Below are positions 18,603 through 27,527 of a stretch of 50,181 bases of DNA, one piece after another. Source of the DNA: an uncultured Alistipes sp. (lineage in GTDB: Bacteria > Bacteroidota > Bacteroidia > Bacteroidales > Rikenellaceae); contig NZ_CABMQJ010000013.1 in assembly GCF_902388705.1 (NCBI RefSeq), forward strand, positions 1-50,181, in the 5' to 3' direction. Both the position numbers and the translations under genes were made by a program. Below the pieces are notes generated by a model that did no database searches, was not told the origin of the DNA, and saw only the letters and a program-made list of their open reading frames with translations. Numbering within the stretch: the stretch's first letter is position 1; the number at the start of each line of letters is the position of its first letter.

Positions 18603-20543
18603 CTACTCGATTACGGCGGCCCAGCCGCCGTTGCGCACCATGTCGATGCGCACGACGGTCGAAGCATCGACCCTGCGCACCTGTTTCTTGTAGTCCGTAG
18701 CCTGCAAATCGGCGTTCACGCCGTCTTCGAACGAAGTCATCGTACGGCTGCGGCCCGCGGGCAGGAAATCGAGGGCGATTTCCATCGAACAGGGACGGTC
18801 GTTGGTGATACCGCCGACATACCATTTTTCGCCCTTGCGGCGCGCCACGACGATTTGTTCGCCGCACACGGCGTGCAGCACGCGCAGCTCGTCCCACGTC
18901 GTGGGCACCGATGCGAGGAACTCCGTGCAGGGATGCTCGCGGTAATAGAGCACCGGATTGTCGGAGAGCATCTGCAACGGGCTTTCGAACACCACGTAGA
19001 GCGCCATCTGGTAGGCGCGCGTGCCCGATCCCATCGGGTTCGAACCCGTCGAGCGGTTATCCTCGGGCTGCGCCGAAAACATCGAGCCGGGGGTGAAATC
19101 CATCGGGCCGACGGCGTTGCGGATAAAGGGCAGGTAGTTGCTGTTGTCGGGCTTGCAGCGGCCGCCCTGCTCCATGCCGAGCACCGCCTCGTAAGTCAGC
19201 AGGTTCGGATAGGTGCGGTACAACCCCTTGGGGGTGTAGGAGCCGTGCCAGTCGATGAAAATACGGTGTTCGGCGGCACACCGGGTCACCCGTTCGTAGT
19301 AGTCGACCATCCACTGGTCGCTGCGGTCCATGAAGTCGATTTTCACGCCGGGAATCCCCCACTGCTCGAGCGTCGCGAAAAGGCGCTCCATATCCTTCTC
19401 GACCGACAGCCACGTCAGCCACAGCACAATCTGCACGTTGCGCTCCCGGCCGTAGGCTATCAGCTCCTGCAAATCGAGATTCTCATTGGGGCGGAAAACA
19501 TCGGTCGTCGAGGCCGACCAGCCTTCGTCCATGATAATATAGGGAATGCCGTACCGGGCGGCGAAATCGATGTAATAGCGGTACGACTCGGTATTGCGTC
19601 CGGCACGGAAGTCTACGCCCGTCAGGCGCATGCCGTTCCACCAGTCCCAGCTCACCAATCCGGGTTTCACCCAATCCCAGTCGGCATCGGCCGCAGGCTC
19701 GGCCAGCAGCCACACCAGTTCATTCTCGATGAGATCGGCATCCTCGTCGGCCACAACGGCCAGGCGCCACGGAAACGTGCGCGTACCATTCGTACGGGCG
19801 ATATAAGGCGCTTCGGATACGATTTTCAGGCTGCGGTCGCCGTCGGGGGCATACGCCTCCGGCACGCGCGGAAAGAGGGACTCGAAGCCGCCCTTGCCGT
19901 CGCCCCTGACGAACATGCAGGGATAGTCGCGCACATCGGATTCGGCCACCAGGAGCTTGCGCCCGCCGGGCGTCGCGATTAGCACGGGAAGGTAGCTCAT
20001 CTTGTCGCCCGGCGCGTATCGGGCCATCGCCACGCGGCTATAGGGCACCTCGTACATCGTGCGGAAGCCGTCGACCTCGGAGAGCCACGCCTCGCTGCCC
20101 GCCGGGAATCCCAGGCGGCACTGCTCGCCCATGACCTCGACCCGGCCCGGAAGCGACGTTACGAACCGGTAGGCCACGCCGTTGTCGAACACGCGGAACT
20201 CCACGGCGTAGTCGCCGGCGAAATTGAGCCGCACGGCGTTGTAGCGGTTGCGCACCGCGGCGTTCTTGGTCGGGTTGCGTCTTTCGAGCAGCTCGTCCGC
20301 CGAGGAGCGTTTCACGCTCCGCAGGCGGGGCTCCGCGCCCAGCGTACGGTCGGCGAGCGTCAGCGCCAGCGTGCATCCGTCGAGCACTTTGTCCCCACCG
20401 GCCCAAACGTCGTAGGTGATTGTGCCGGCCACGTCGACCGTTAAGCGGAGATTGCCGCCGGGCGACGTCGCCTCGACGGTCTTGGCTGCGGCGGCGCCCG
20501 TGGCGGCCAGCACGCAGAACAGGACTGCAAATAGTTTTTTCAT
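18603..20543 (-). CDS. GH97 family alpha-glycosidase
   Basis: 646 residues; the start at 20543 gives MKKLFAVLFCVLAATGAAAA, a clear signal peptide, so periplasmic. The family 97 pattern is plain: N-terminal beta-sandwich (SPGGNLRLTV), GLVSWDWWNGM, YIIMDEGWS, GVKIDFMDRSDQWMV and a C-terminal sandwich. GH97 contains inverting alpha-glucosidases (SusB type) and retaining alpha-galactosidases. Here D403 in VKIDF is at the position that I recall as the nucleophile of the retaining type, which favours alpha-galactosidase; this is an inference from memory. It follows the GH125 gene but is separated from it by a terminator, and has its own consensus promoter that leaves almost no leader. Confidence 0.92.
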   Translation of the reverse strand: MKKLFAVLFCVLAATGAAAAKTVEATSPGGNLRLTVDVAGTITYDVWAGGDKVLDGCTLALTLADRTLGAEPRLRSVKRSSADELLERRNPTKNAAVRNRYNAVRLNFAGDYAVEFRVFDNGVAYRFVTSLPGRVEVMGEQCRLGFPAGSEAWLSEVDGFRTMYEVPYSRVAMARYAPGDKMSYLPVLIATPGGRKLLVAESDVRDYPCMFVRGDGKGGFESLFPRVPEAYAPDGDRSLKIVSEAPYIARTNGTRTFPWRLAVVADEDADLIENELVWLLAEPAADADWDWVKPGLVSWDWWNGMRLTGVDFRAGRNTESYRYYIDFAARYGIPYIIMDEGWSASTTDVFRPNENLDLQELIAYGRERNVQIVLWLTWLSVEKDMERLFATLEQWGIPGVKIDFMDRSDQWMVDYYERVTRCAAEHRIFIDWHGSYTPKGLYRTYPNLLTYEAVLGMEQGGRCKPDNSNYLPFIRNAVGPMDFTPGSMFSAQPEDNRSTGSNPMGSGTRAYQMALYVVFESPLQMLSDNPVLYYREHPCTEFLASVPTTWDELRVLHAVCGEQIVVARRKGEKWYVGGITNDRPCSMEIALDFLPAGRSRTMTSFEDGVNADLQATDYKKQVRRVDASTVVRIDMVRNGGWAAVIE

Positions 20544-20548
20544 AATTA

Positions 20549-20580
20549 CAAATGTAGGAAAATTTGCGTAACGCCACAAA
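20549..20580 (-). promoter_or_regulatory. Promoter of the GH97 gene (TTTG-N20-TACATTTG)
   Basis: Minus-strand TTTG (20577-20580), a 20-base spacer and TACATTTG (20549-20556) match the full Bacteroidetes consensus, the best match in the window. The -33 box is built into the T-run of the GH125 terminator. The -7 box ends 5 bases before the start codon, so the mRNA should have almost no leader. Confidence 0.75.
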
Positions 20581-20608
20581 AAAGGGCCGCGATATTTTAC
20601 CGCGGCCC
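20578..20608 (-). terminator. Terminator after GH125
   Basis: GGGCCGCG and CGCGGCCC arms (20584-20591, 20601-20608) around a 9-base AT-rich loop, followed on the minus strand by six T. It lies 17 bases beyond the GH125 stop and separates GH125 from GH97. Confidence 0.85.
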
Positions 20609-20625
20609 CTACTGCATCAACCTGT

Positions 20626-22149
20626 TTATTTAACCTCTATCGAATTAAGCAAATCGACCTTGCCTTCGTTCACCAGCTTGAGTATCAGCTCGCCGAAAAG
20701 CGTGTTCTGCCATGCGAACCACGCACGGGTGAAATCCGCAGGGTCGTTCACGTTAAACGATTCGTGCATGAAGCCCGTCCCGGCGTCGGTGGTCATCAGC
20801 ATCTCGACACAGCGCTTGATTTCAGCGTCGTCCTGCGACGTGAAAGCCTTCATCATGATGCTCATGGGCCATGCCATGTCGTAGCCGATGTGCGGGCCGC
20901 CGATGCCCTCGCCCGCCGTGCCGCGGAAGAAGTAGGGATTGGCCTCGCTCCACACGAAGTTGCGGGTATTGCGGTAAATCGGGTCGTTTACGTCCATATC
21001 GCCCAGGTAAGGCATCGCCAGCAGGCTCGGCACGTTGGCGTCGTCCATCAGGAAGCGGTTGCCGAAGCCGTCCACCTCGAATGCGTAAATCGTACCGAAC
21101 TCGGGATGGTTATAGGTCGCATATTTCTTGAGCGCCGTTTCCACCTCGTCGGCCAGCGCCGTACACTCGGCGGCCATTTCGGGTTTGCCGTTCACTTTGG
21201 TCAGGATTTCGGCGGCCTTGCGCAGCGAAGTCACGGCGAAGAAGTTCGAGGGCACGAGGAACAGGAACGTCGTGGCGTCGTCCGAGGGACGGAACACCGA
21301 AGCAATCAGGCCGACCGGATTCACCGGATTGCCCTTACCCATGTTGCAGACCGTGTCGAGCTGGCGGTCGGTAACGCGCATGAACGTATAGGGGCCCACG
21401 CCCTCCTTGCGCTGCTGCTCGCGGAAAGTCTTCAGGATGTTCCGGATGGCGGCGAGCCAGTGTTCGTCGAACACCGAGTCGTCGCCCGTGGTCAGCCAGT
21501 ATTCATAGGCCAGGCGCAGCGGGTAGCAGAGCGAGTCGATTTCCCATTTGCGCTCGTGCAGTTCGGGGCGCATCTGGGTCTGGTCGCCCATCCACTGGTG
21601 GTCGGGATTCGGATCGTAGGGATCGAGGAAGGCATTGGCGTAGGGATCGAGCTCGATGCATTTGAACTGGCGGCGGATAACGCCCGCCAGCATCTTGCGC
21701 AGGTGCTCGTCCTTGTTGGCCAGCTGGAGGTAGGGCCACACCTGCGCCCCCGAGTCACGGAGCCACATGGCGTGGATATCGCCCGTGTAGACCACCGTGT
21801 CGTCCTTGCCGTTGTCGTCCTGGCGGTAGCGCACCGTCGTGTCGAGCGTGTTGGGGAAACAGTTCTCGAACATCCAGGCCAGTTTGGCATTGGTCAGCAC
21901 CTGCTTCACGCGGGCGATTTCGGCCTCGACGGCCTGTGATTTGAACAGCCGCTTGGCTTCTGCCGGACGGTTGGTCGGGGCATACTGTTTTACGGGCTTG
22001 GCTTTCGGTTTGGCCATGCGCGTGTTGTCCATAATCAGGGGGGCCGCTTCCACGCTGCCTGCAGGCAGGGCCGAAGCATGCACGGAAACGGTGCCGGCTA
22101 CGAACAGGGCAGCAACCAGGCAGGCCCGGGAGATGTTTTTGTTTTTCAT
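20626..22149 (-). CDS. GH125 exo-alpha-1,6-mannosidase
   Basis: About 507 residues with a signal peptide (MKNKNISRACLVAALFVAGTVSVHA); an ATG two codons upstream (22155) is equally possible. It matches family 125 over its full length: FENCFPNTLDTTVRY, GDIHAMWLRDSGAQVWPY, QWMGDQTQMRPELHERKWEIDSLCYP, and the C-terminal GYDMAWPMSIMMKAFTS. Family 125 enzymes are metal-independent inverting exo-alpha-1,6-mannosidases that finish off the 1,6-linked mannan backbone or N-glycan core products. It lies 51 bases after the GH106-like gene, in a gap holding a possible promoter and palindrome, and ends at a strong terminator. Confidence 0.95.
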   Translation of the reverse strand: MKNKNISRACLVAALFVAGTVSVHASALPAGSVEAAPLIMDNTRMAKPKAKPVKQYAPTNRPAEAKRLFKSQAVEAEIARVKQVLTNAKLAWMFENCFPNTLDTTVRYRQDDNGKDDTVVYTGDIHAMWLRDSGAQVWPYLQLANKDEHLRKMLAGVIRRQFKCIELDPYANAFLDPYDPNPDHQWMGDQTQMRPELHERKWEIDSLCYPLRLAYEYWLTTGDDSVFDEHWLAAIRNILKTFREQQRKEGVGPYTFMRVTDRQLDTVCNMGKGNPVNPVGLIASVFRPSDDATTFLFLVPSNFFAVTSLRKAAEILTKVNGKPEMAAECTALADEVETALKKYATYNHPEFGTIYAFEVDGFGNRFLMDDANVPSLLAMPYLGDMDVNDPIYRNTRNFVWSEANPYFFRGTAGEGIGGPHIGYDMAWPMSIMMKAFTSQDDAEIKRCVEMLMTTDAGTGFMHESFNVNDPADFTRAWFAWQNTLFGELILKLVNEGKVDLLNSIEVK

Positions 22150-22167
22150 AGTCATTTATTAATGTTG

Positions 22168-22192
22168 CAAATTTAAGGATTATTCGAATAAT
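22168..22192 (-). promoter_or_regulatory. Possible GH125 promoter with 14-bp palindrome
   Basis: Minus-strand TAAATTTG (22168-22175) matches the -7 box. Immediately upstream is the perfect palindrome ATTATTCGAATAAT (22179-22192), where a promoter-spacer operator would sit. No -33 TTTG is seen. It could allow expression of GH125 separately from the upstream operon. Confidence 0.45.
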
Positions 22193-22206
22193 ATCGGGCT
22201 TTGGGT

Positions 22207-25050
22207 TCAATAAATCGTAACGGGACCGCGAAGACCCAGCTCCTTGTTGAGCCGCTGCGCCCACTCCCAGCGTGCGGCCGTGGGGGTATCGGCGGCGCGG
22301 GCCTTGGCGTAGTTGGTCAGCACCGTCGTCACGCGGATGGTAATGCGGTTCTCCCCCTTGCGGAGCATGCCGCCCACATCGAACGTACGGGCGCCGTACC
22401 AGCGGACGCCGGCCGATTCGCCGTTGACGAAGAGCTCCGTCAGGCCGTTGTGCGTCAGCCCGGCATCGAGCGTATGGAACGCCGCAGGGTCTTCGATTTC
22501 CACCGTCCTGCTGTATTCGATCTCCCCGGCAAAGCTTTGCAGCCAGGGGAACGGCAGGCTGTGCAGGTCGACCAGGTCGGTCAGCCGGAACTCCTTCACG
22601 CTCTTGTCCACATGGTGCGTGGCCTTGACGTCCCAGATGCCCGTCAGCGCCACGGGATTCGCATTGCGGGGCGCCGGCGCCGGAAGCATCGCGCCGCTGC
22701 AGTCTTTCTCGAAGACGATGAATTTGGCCTCGGCGGGCGTCAGGCACAGCTCGATTGCGCCGTTCTGCACCCCGAGCATATGGCGTTCGCCCGTTTCGGC
22801 ATTCCACAGCCATGCCTGCTTGGCGGCGACGGCGGCCGGGAACTCGACCCGGGTCTGAATCGTGCGCTCGATCGACGAGTTGACCAAGAAATAAATATCC
22901 TTGCCGCCCGACTTGTAATAGTTCATCGACAGGAAACGGTCGGGAGCGGAAATCTTCGCATAGGGCGTCAGGCCATACTCGGCCTGCAAGCCGCGGTACC
23001 AGCCGAGGATGTCGCCCGCGGGAGCGTCGACGCGGATGAAGCGGTCGGGATGCGCGGCAACCGTGCGGTCGATAATCGCCTTGACACGGGCGTCCTTCGC
23101 ATCGGCGTCCTTGAATCCGAGCCCCTTGCAGGGCACCTTGCCGATGGCGATGACGCGGCCCCCGGCAGCCACGAAGGAGGCGATGCGCTCGGCGGTTTCG
23201 GGTTCGAGGCTCTCGACCTCCATCAGCAGCAGCGTGTTATAGCTGCGCGCGCCGAAGCGGATGCAGCCCTTGCCCACGGACGACTGGCGGATGATGTTCT
23301 CGCTGACGTAATCGCAGCCGTTGCCGCTCTGCATGACGGCCTCCCAGAGGTCGTTGGCATAGGCGGGATGCGTCACGCCGGGATAGGGGTCGCGCTGCAT
23401 GCCGTGGATCGACCAAAGGTCTTCGAGAGGCGGCAGGATGGCGATATCGGCCTGGTAAACGCTGTTTTGCAGCAGCGCCGACACGCGCGCCTTGTAGTCC
23501 GTCCACGAACGCACGTAGGGCCACCACGTGTTGTTCTCGTTGAAATAGGTGCCGAACTGTATCCACCCGAAAAAGTCTTTCTGGCGAGGGCTGTAATTGA
23601 AGCCGTGGAGCACCGAATGGTTCACGCCCGACAGGTTGCTGCGGTCGCCCGTCACTTTCACCTCCTCGAGCGTCGTCTGGAAGATGTTGCCCACGTTGGT
23701 CTGCTCCTCGCAGCTCACGACAGGACGGCCTGCGAGCAGCGCGCCCGACGAAACGAACTTGTTGACCATGCTGTATCCGCGGCCCGAGAGGTACTCGTTG
23801 GGATTCATCACCCGGCCGATGCCGTCGTGTATCCACGACTCGCACTCGGGAATGTCGATATACATCGACGCCTCGATGGGATGGAGCTGGTGCCCGTAGG
23901 CCTGGATACGCGATTTCAGCCCGTTGCGGTGACACCAGGCGTTATATACGTCGATGAAGTTCTCCTTGAACAGCTGCATCTGCACATGCCAGAAGTCGTG
24001 GCGCACGCGCTCGACGACCTCGCGCGTCACCTTCACCGAGAAGTTGCTGCCGTAGGCCTCGCGGACGGGTTCGCCCATGGCCCCGGTTTTTTGGAAAACG
24101 TAAGGCAGGTAGGGGTCGAGCGAGTAGCCCATGCGTCTCTCGAACTCGGCGAACATGCCAGGCGTCCAGTTGTCGCCCTCCAGTTCGAAGCTGTCGCAGA
24201 ACGCCGCGCGGATCTCGCCCTTGAGCTTTCCCCGGGTGAAATGCATCGCATCGGAAAATTTATCGAGGTAGCGCCCCACGGCCTTGCCGTCGAGATGGTT
24301 CACCACGGGGCCGCTGGCTCCCGGAGCACCCAGAATCACGCGCGAATAGCCCGACAGCTTCACAAAGAAGTAGAGCACGTGCTCGCCCTGCGGTACGTCG
24401 ACGGTAATCTGCCCATTGCCGGCCTGGCCGTCGTACGACACGCCTGGGGTGAACTCCTCGACGTTCTTGGGCATCAGGCGGATGAACATCAGCTCCTTGT
24501 CCGGGTTGCTGCGCGGATTGGCGATACGGGCGTCCGCCATGCGGAGCACCTCGTCGCGGGAGATGGTGAATTTACCCTCCCCGACGTCGATTGTCACGGG
24601 AAAGAGCATCTGCACCTGTTCGTCGGGGCCGAGGTATTCGGCTCCGAAAGGCCAGCCCGAGCCGACGATGATGTCGCAGGTCATGCCCCGCTCGCGGCAG
24701 CCATCGGCCGCCACGTTGACCATATGTATCCATTCGTCGCTCAACCACGTCAGTGCCGCGCAGCCCACCGTGTCGGCGGTCTGGTCGGGGAACTGGATGG
24801 TATTGATCTCCACGCCCCCGATGCCGGCCTCGCGCATCAAATCCAGTTCGCGCAGGATTTCCCGCTCGTCGACGCGGCTGCCGTTCCACCACCAGCGTAC
24901 GTAGGGACGGTGGCGTTCATCGGGATTCTTGAACACGTTGTAAAGCTCTTTTTCCGGACGGGGAGTCTTGACCACCGGCAGTTTCCCGGCATGGGCAAGT
25001 CCCGTTCCGAATGCCGCGAGCAGCAGGGCCAGCAGGAATTTCAGTTTCAT
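22207..25050 (-). CDS. GH106-like glycosyl hydrolase (alpha-L-rhamnosidase-like)
   Basis: 947 residues with a signal peptide ending near GLAHA. The N-terminus RPYVRWWWNGSRVDEREILRE, then MREAGIGGVEIN, is the hallmark of the Glyco_hydro_106-type proteins. The C-terminus has a beta-sandwich with FDVGGMLRKGENRITIRVTTVLTN. GH106 members characterised so far are calcium-dependent alpha-L-rhamnosidases, but many homologues have no assigned activity, so the substrate is open. It lies 3 bases after the broken GH76 copy in the operon that starts with the SGNH esterase. A rhamnosidase would be odd in a pure mannan locus; it may remove a capping sugar. Confidence 0.8.
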   Translation of the reverse strand: MKLKFLLALLLAAFGTGLAHAGKLPVVKTPRPEKELYNVFKNPDERHRPYVRWWWNGSRVDEREILRELDLMREAGIGGVEINTIQFPDQTADTVGCAALTWLSDEWIHMVNVAADGCRERGMTCDIIVGSGWPFGAEYLGPDEQVQMLFPVTIDVGEGKFTISRDEVLRMADARIANPRSNPDKELMFIRLMPKNVEEFTPGVSYDGQAGNGQITVDVPQGEHVLYFFVKLSGYSRVILGAPGASGPVVNHLDGKAVGRYLDKFSDAMHFTRGKLKGEIRAAFCDSFELEGDNWTPGMFAEFERRMGYSLDPYLPYVFQKTGAMGEPVREAYGSNFSVKVTREVVERVRHDFWHVQMQLFKENFIDVYNAWCHRNGLKSRIQAYGHQLHPIEASMYIDIPECESWIHDGIGRVMNPNEYLSGRGYSMVNKFVSSGALLAGRPVVSCEEQTNVGNIFQTTLEEVKVTGDRSNLSGVNHSVLHGFNYSPRQKDFFGWIQFGTYFNENNTWWPYVRSWTDYKARVSALLQNSVYQADIAILPPLEDLWSIHGMQRDPYPGVTHPAYANDLWEAVMQSGNGCDYVSENIIRQSSVGKGCIRFGARSYNTLLLMEVESLEPETAERIASFVAAGGRVIAIGKVPCKGLGFKDADAKDARVKAIIDRTVAAHPDRFIRVDAPAGDILGWYRGLQAEYGLTPYAKISAPDRFLSMNYYKSGGKDIYFLVNSSIERTIQTRVEFPAAVAAKQAWLWNAETGERHMLGVQNGAIELCLTPAEAKFIVFEKDCSGAMLPAPAPRNANPVALTGIWDVKATHHVDKSVKEFRLTDLVDLHSLPFPWLQSFAGEIEYSRTVEIEDPAAFHTLDAGLTHNGLTELFVNGESAGVRWYGARTFDVGGMLRKGENRITIRVTTVLTNYAKARAADTPTAARWEWAQRLNKELGLRGPVTIY

Positions 25051-25053
25051 CGG

Positions 25054-25530
25054 TTACGTTGTTTTTGTTATCGGTTTTGTTTGGGTTTCAGGGTGCCCAT
25101 GCGGGCGTACATTACGGCCATTCAGGCCTGCGTCGTAGAAACGTTCCGAAGCAGCCTCGACATAGGCCGCACAGGCCGCGGGCATGCGCGTCGTATCAAG
25201 GTATTCGGCCAATCCCGGGAGCGCCCTTCCCTCCAGCACACTGCGATACGAGGAGTCGGCCCCGAGCATCGCCGTCACCGCCGGCAGCGTCCCGGAAAAG
25301 GGCCACAGGTAAGAGCAGGCATTCGGGCACGCCCGGTCGCCGGACAGCACATACCCCGCCTGACACTCCGCATCGAAAGGATGGTTTTCGCGCAGCAGGC
25401 AGCTGCCCCCGACCCCGTACCGCTTGTAAATGGAACCGAGCGTCGCTTTCGCCCGCCCGAGATTGCCCGACGGAAACGGCACGCCCTTCCCGCCGCAGGC
25501 GGCAAAGGTTATGGCAAGGAGTCGCTTCAT
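25054..25530 (-). pseudogene. Truncated GH76 copy with internal deletion and frameshift
   Basis: A 158-codon frame that starts MKRLLAITFAAC and is collinear with the neighbouring intact GH76 from RAKATLGSIY to ERFYD. At D133, the first Asp of the catalytic FYDD pair, the sequence jumps to DNA matching the extreme 3' end of the intact gene. That segment read in another frame gives MAVMYARMG, against MAEMYGRMAG in the intact copy. About 240 codons are missing and the tail is out of frame (LNGRNVRPHG...). The signal region is also shorter than in the intact copy. It is the remnant of a tandem GH76 duplication and cannot be catalytic. It lies 3 bases before the GH106-like gene and 55 bases after the intact GH76. 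Confidence 0.9.
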
Positions 25531-25585
25531 CGGTTCGGGCTGTTCGCAGGGCCGTATGCGCCGGAGGTCCGGCGGCGGCAGGTTT

Positions 25586-26773
25586 TTATTTCGGCTCCAG
25601 CTCCACGCCGGCCATACGGCCGTACATCTCGGCCATCGCGCCCTGCGTCAGCAACCACTTCTCGGCCTGTTTTTCCGCACCCGTGAAATCGGTTTCGAAA
25701 AGGCCGTGTTCGTCGCGCGCATGCTCCCAGGCATAATCCAGACTGCGCTGCACGGCGTCGACATACGCGGGGTTACCGTCGATTGCGTACAATTCGACCA
25801 GGCCGCGCACCATCACCGCCGAGAACCAGACGTTCCCCTTGCGGATGATGCGGAACGCCTCGCCGTCCCCGGGTGTGAACTCCTCGAAGAAACGGCCGTA
25901 GCAGGCCTCCGCCGTGCGCTGTGCGTCTTTCAGGTAGCTTTCGTCGCCCGTTGCCTTGTACAGCAGGGCACCGGCTTGCACCATCTGGCCGCTGTTGTAG
26001 GCGAACTTCGCCCGGCCGATATTGCCGTCGAGCGCCACGTTGTCGAAATAAAGCCCGTCCCCGGTATCGAGCAGGTGCTCCTTCGTCCACCGGTAGAGCG
26101 TGCGGGCCTGCTCCAGGTAGTGTTCGTCGCCCGTCGCGGCATAAAGTTTCATGGCGTAAACCGTTCCCGGAGCGTTCGAACAGGTGTTCTTCGAGTGCTT
26201 CTGCTGCTCGCACCAGTAAATGCCGCCGCCCAGCACGTCGTCCATGCCGCTCTCGATGAATTTCCAGATCATCTCCGCCTGGGCGAGGTACTTCCGGTCG
26301 CCGGTGGCCTCGTAGATGTCGCAGAAATCGATGCCCAGCCAGACATTGTCGTCATAGAAGCGGTCCGAAGCCGGAGCCGTATTTATATAGGAGGCGTAGG
26401 CCGCAGGTTCGCGCGTCGTGTCGAGGTATTCGGCCAGTCCGGGCAGCACGCGCCCGTCGAGCACCTTGCGGTACGGAGCGTCGGCCTCGACGATCGTATT
26501 CACCGCCGACAGCGTCCCCGAGAAAGGCCACAGGTAGGAGTAGGGATTGGGCTGCGCCTTGTCTTCGGAGGCGAGGTATCCCGCCTTGTACCCGGCATTG
26601 AACGGATAGTTTTCGCGCAGCAGACAGCGGTCGGCGACGCCGTAATAGGTGTAAACGGAATCGAGGGTCGCTTTCGCCCGCTCGAGATCCCGGGCCTGGC
26701 GCGGCGACAGGCGCTCGCAGGCAACCAGGGCGCACGCGGCGGCCACGATGGTCAGGAGTAGTGTTTTCTTCAT
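25586..26773 (-). CDS. GH76 endo-alpha-1,6-mannanase lipoprotein
   Basis: 395 residues with the lipoprotein signal MKKTLLLTIVAAACALVAC, so probably on the cell surface. It is an (alpha/alpha)6-barrel of family 76, endo-acting on alpha-1,6-mannan. The catalytic Asp pair is D141-D142 in DRFYDDNVW; GGGIYWCEQQKHSKNTCSNAPGT and LYFDNVALDGNIGRAKFAYNSGQM are further family blocks. It lies 10 bases after the SGNH esterase. Role by context: cut the mannan backbone outside the cell into pieces for SusCD import. A damaged copy of the same gene follows it. Confidence 0.93.
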   Translation of the reverse strand: MKKTLLLTIVAAACALVACERLSPRQARDLERAKATLDSVYTYYGVADRCLLRENYPFNAGYKAGYLASEDKAQPNPYSYLWPFSGTLSAVNTIVEADAPYRKVLDGRVLPGLAEYLDTTREPAAYASYINTAPASDRFYDDNVWLGIDFCDIYEATGDRKYLAQAEMIWKFIESGMDDVLGGGIYWCEQQKHSKNTCSNAPGTVYAMKLYAATGDEHYLEQARTLYRWTKEHLLDTGDGLYFDNVALDGNIGRAKFAYNSGQMVQAGALLYKATGDESYLKDAQRTAEACYGRFFEEFTPGDGEAFRIIRKGNVWFSAVMVRGLVELYAIDGNPAYVDAVQRSLDYAWEHARDEHGLFETDFTGAEKQAEKWLLTQGAMAEMYGRMAGVELEPK

Positions 26774-26783
26774 TTTTTATCGG

Positions 26784-27497
26784 TTATTCATTGGGTGTCG
26801 GAGTCGTATAACGGGCTTTTTTCGTCCGGAGGGCCTTGTTGATTCCCTCGTTTACCATCGGCTCCATCAGCGTGTAGCCGTAGAGTGTCGGATGGCAGCC
26901 GTCGTGCGAGAAGCGCGCGTCCAGCCCGCCTGCGCCGTTGTCGAACGCCGCATGGTAATCCACATAGGGAATCTTGTGTTCGGCGGCATATCGTTTCAGC
27001 AGGGCGTTCAGCTCCCGGACAGCGGCTGCGGGCGTCGCCCCGGGCCGCCACGAAAAACGGTCGCACGGCAGCACGGCGCAGAGCACCACGCGAATGCCGT
27101 TGTGTTTGGCCAGTTCGCACATCGACACGATGTTGCCGAACGTATTTTCGAGTTTGATCGCCCCGTTGTTCTGTGCGATGTCGTTGATGCCGGCCAGAAT
27201 CACCACCGCGTCGGGATGCAGGTCGATGACGTCGCGGCGGAAGCGCACCAGCATTTCGCTGGTCGTCTGCCCGCTGATGCCGCGGTCGACGAAACCGTTC
27301 TTTTCAAAAAAGGCGGGATCGGCGCCGATCCAGTTATCGGTGATGGAATTGCCCATGAACACCACTTCGACCGGACGACCGGCCAGCTCGGCATTCTGTT
27401 TTTCGTAACGTCCGAACTGGGCCCAGTCCCGGGGTTGTTCGGCATGCAGGGCGGCGGCCGCAAAAAGGGCCAGCGACAGGAGTACGATTTTTTTCAT
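26784..27497 (-). CDS. SGNH/GDSL-family acylhydrolase
   Basis: 237 residues with a signal peptide ending near ALHA, so periplasmic. The four SGNH blocks are visible: S51 in FMGNSITDNW, G76 in RGISGQTT, N105 in LAGINDIA, and D199/H202 in HDGCHPTLYG. Enzymes of this family remove acyl groups (acetyl and others) from sugars or lipids. First gene of the operon that continues with GH76, so it probably de-esterifies the same glycan; the acyl group is unknown. A predicted promoter lies about 30 bases upstream, and the second HTCS is divergent. Confidence 0.92.
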   Translation of the reverse strand: MKKIVLLSLALFAAAALHAEQPRDWAQFGRYEKQNAELAGRPVEVVFMGNSITDNWIGADPAFFEKNGFVDRGISGQTTSEMLVRFRRDVIDLHPDAVVILAGINDIAQNNGAIKLENTFGNIVSMCELAKHNGIRVVLCAVLPCDRFSWRPGATPAAAVRELNALLKRYAAEHKIPYVDYHAAFDNGAGGLDARFSHDGCHPTLYGYTLMEPMVNEGINKALRTKKARYTTPTPNE

Positions 27498-27527
27498 CGG
27501 ATAGTACAGGTTTCAGGTTTTCGCTAA

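Noticed and set aside
25559..25574. Terminator between intact GH76 and its broken copy
   Set aside because: The 6-bp hairpin CGCCGG/CCGGCG lacks a T-run on the minus strand, and the genes look co-transcribed.
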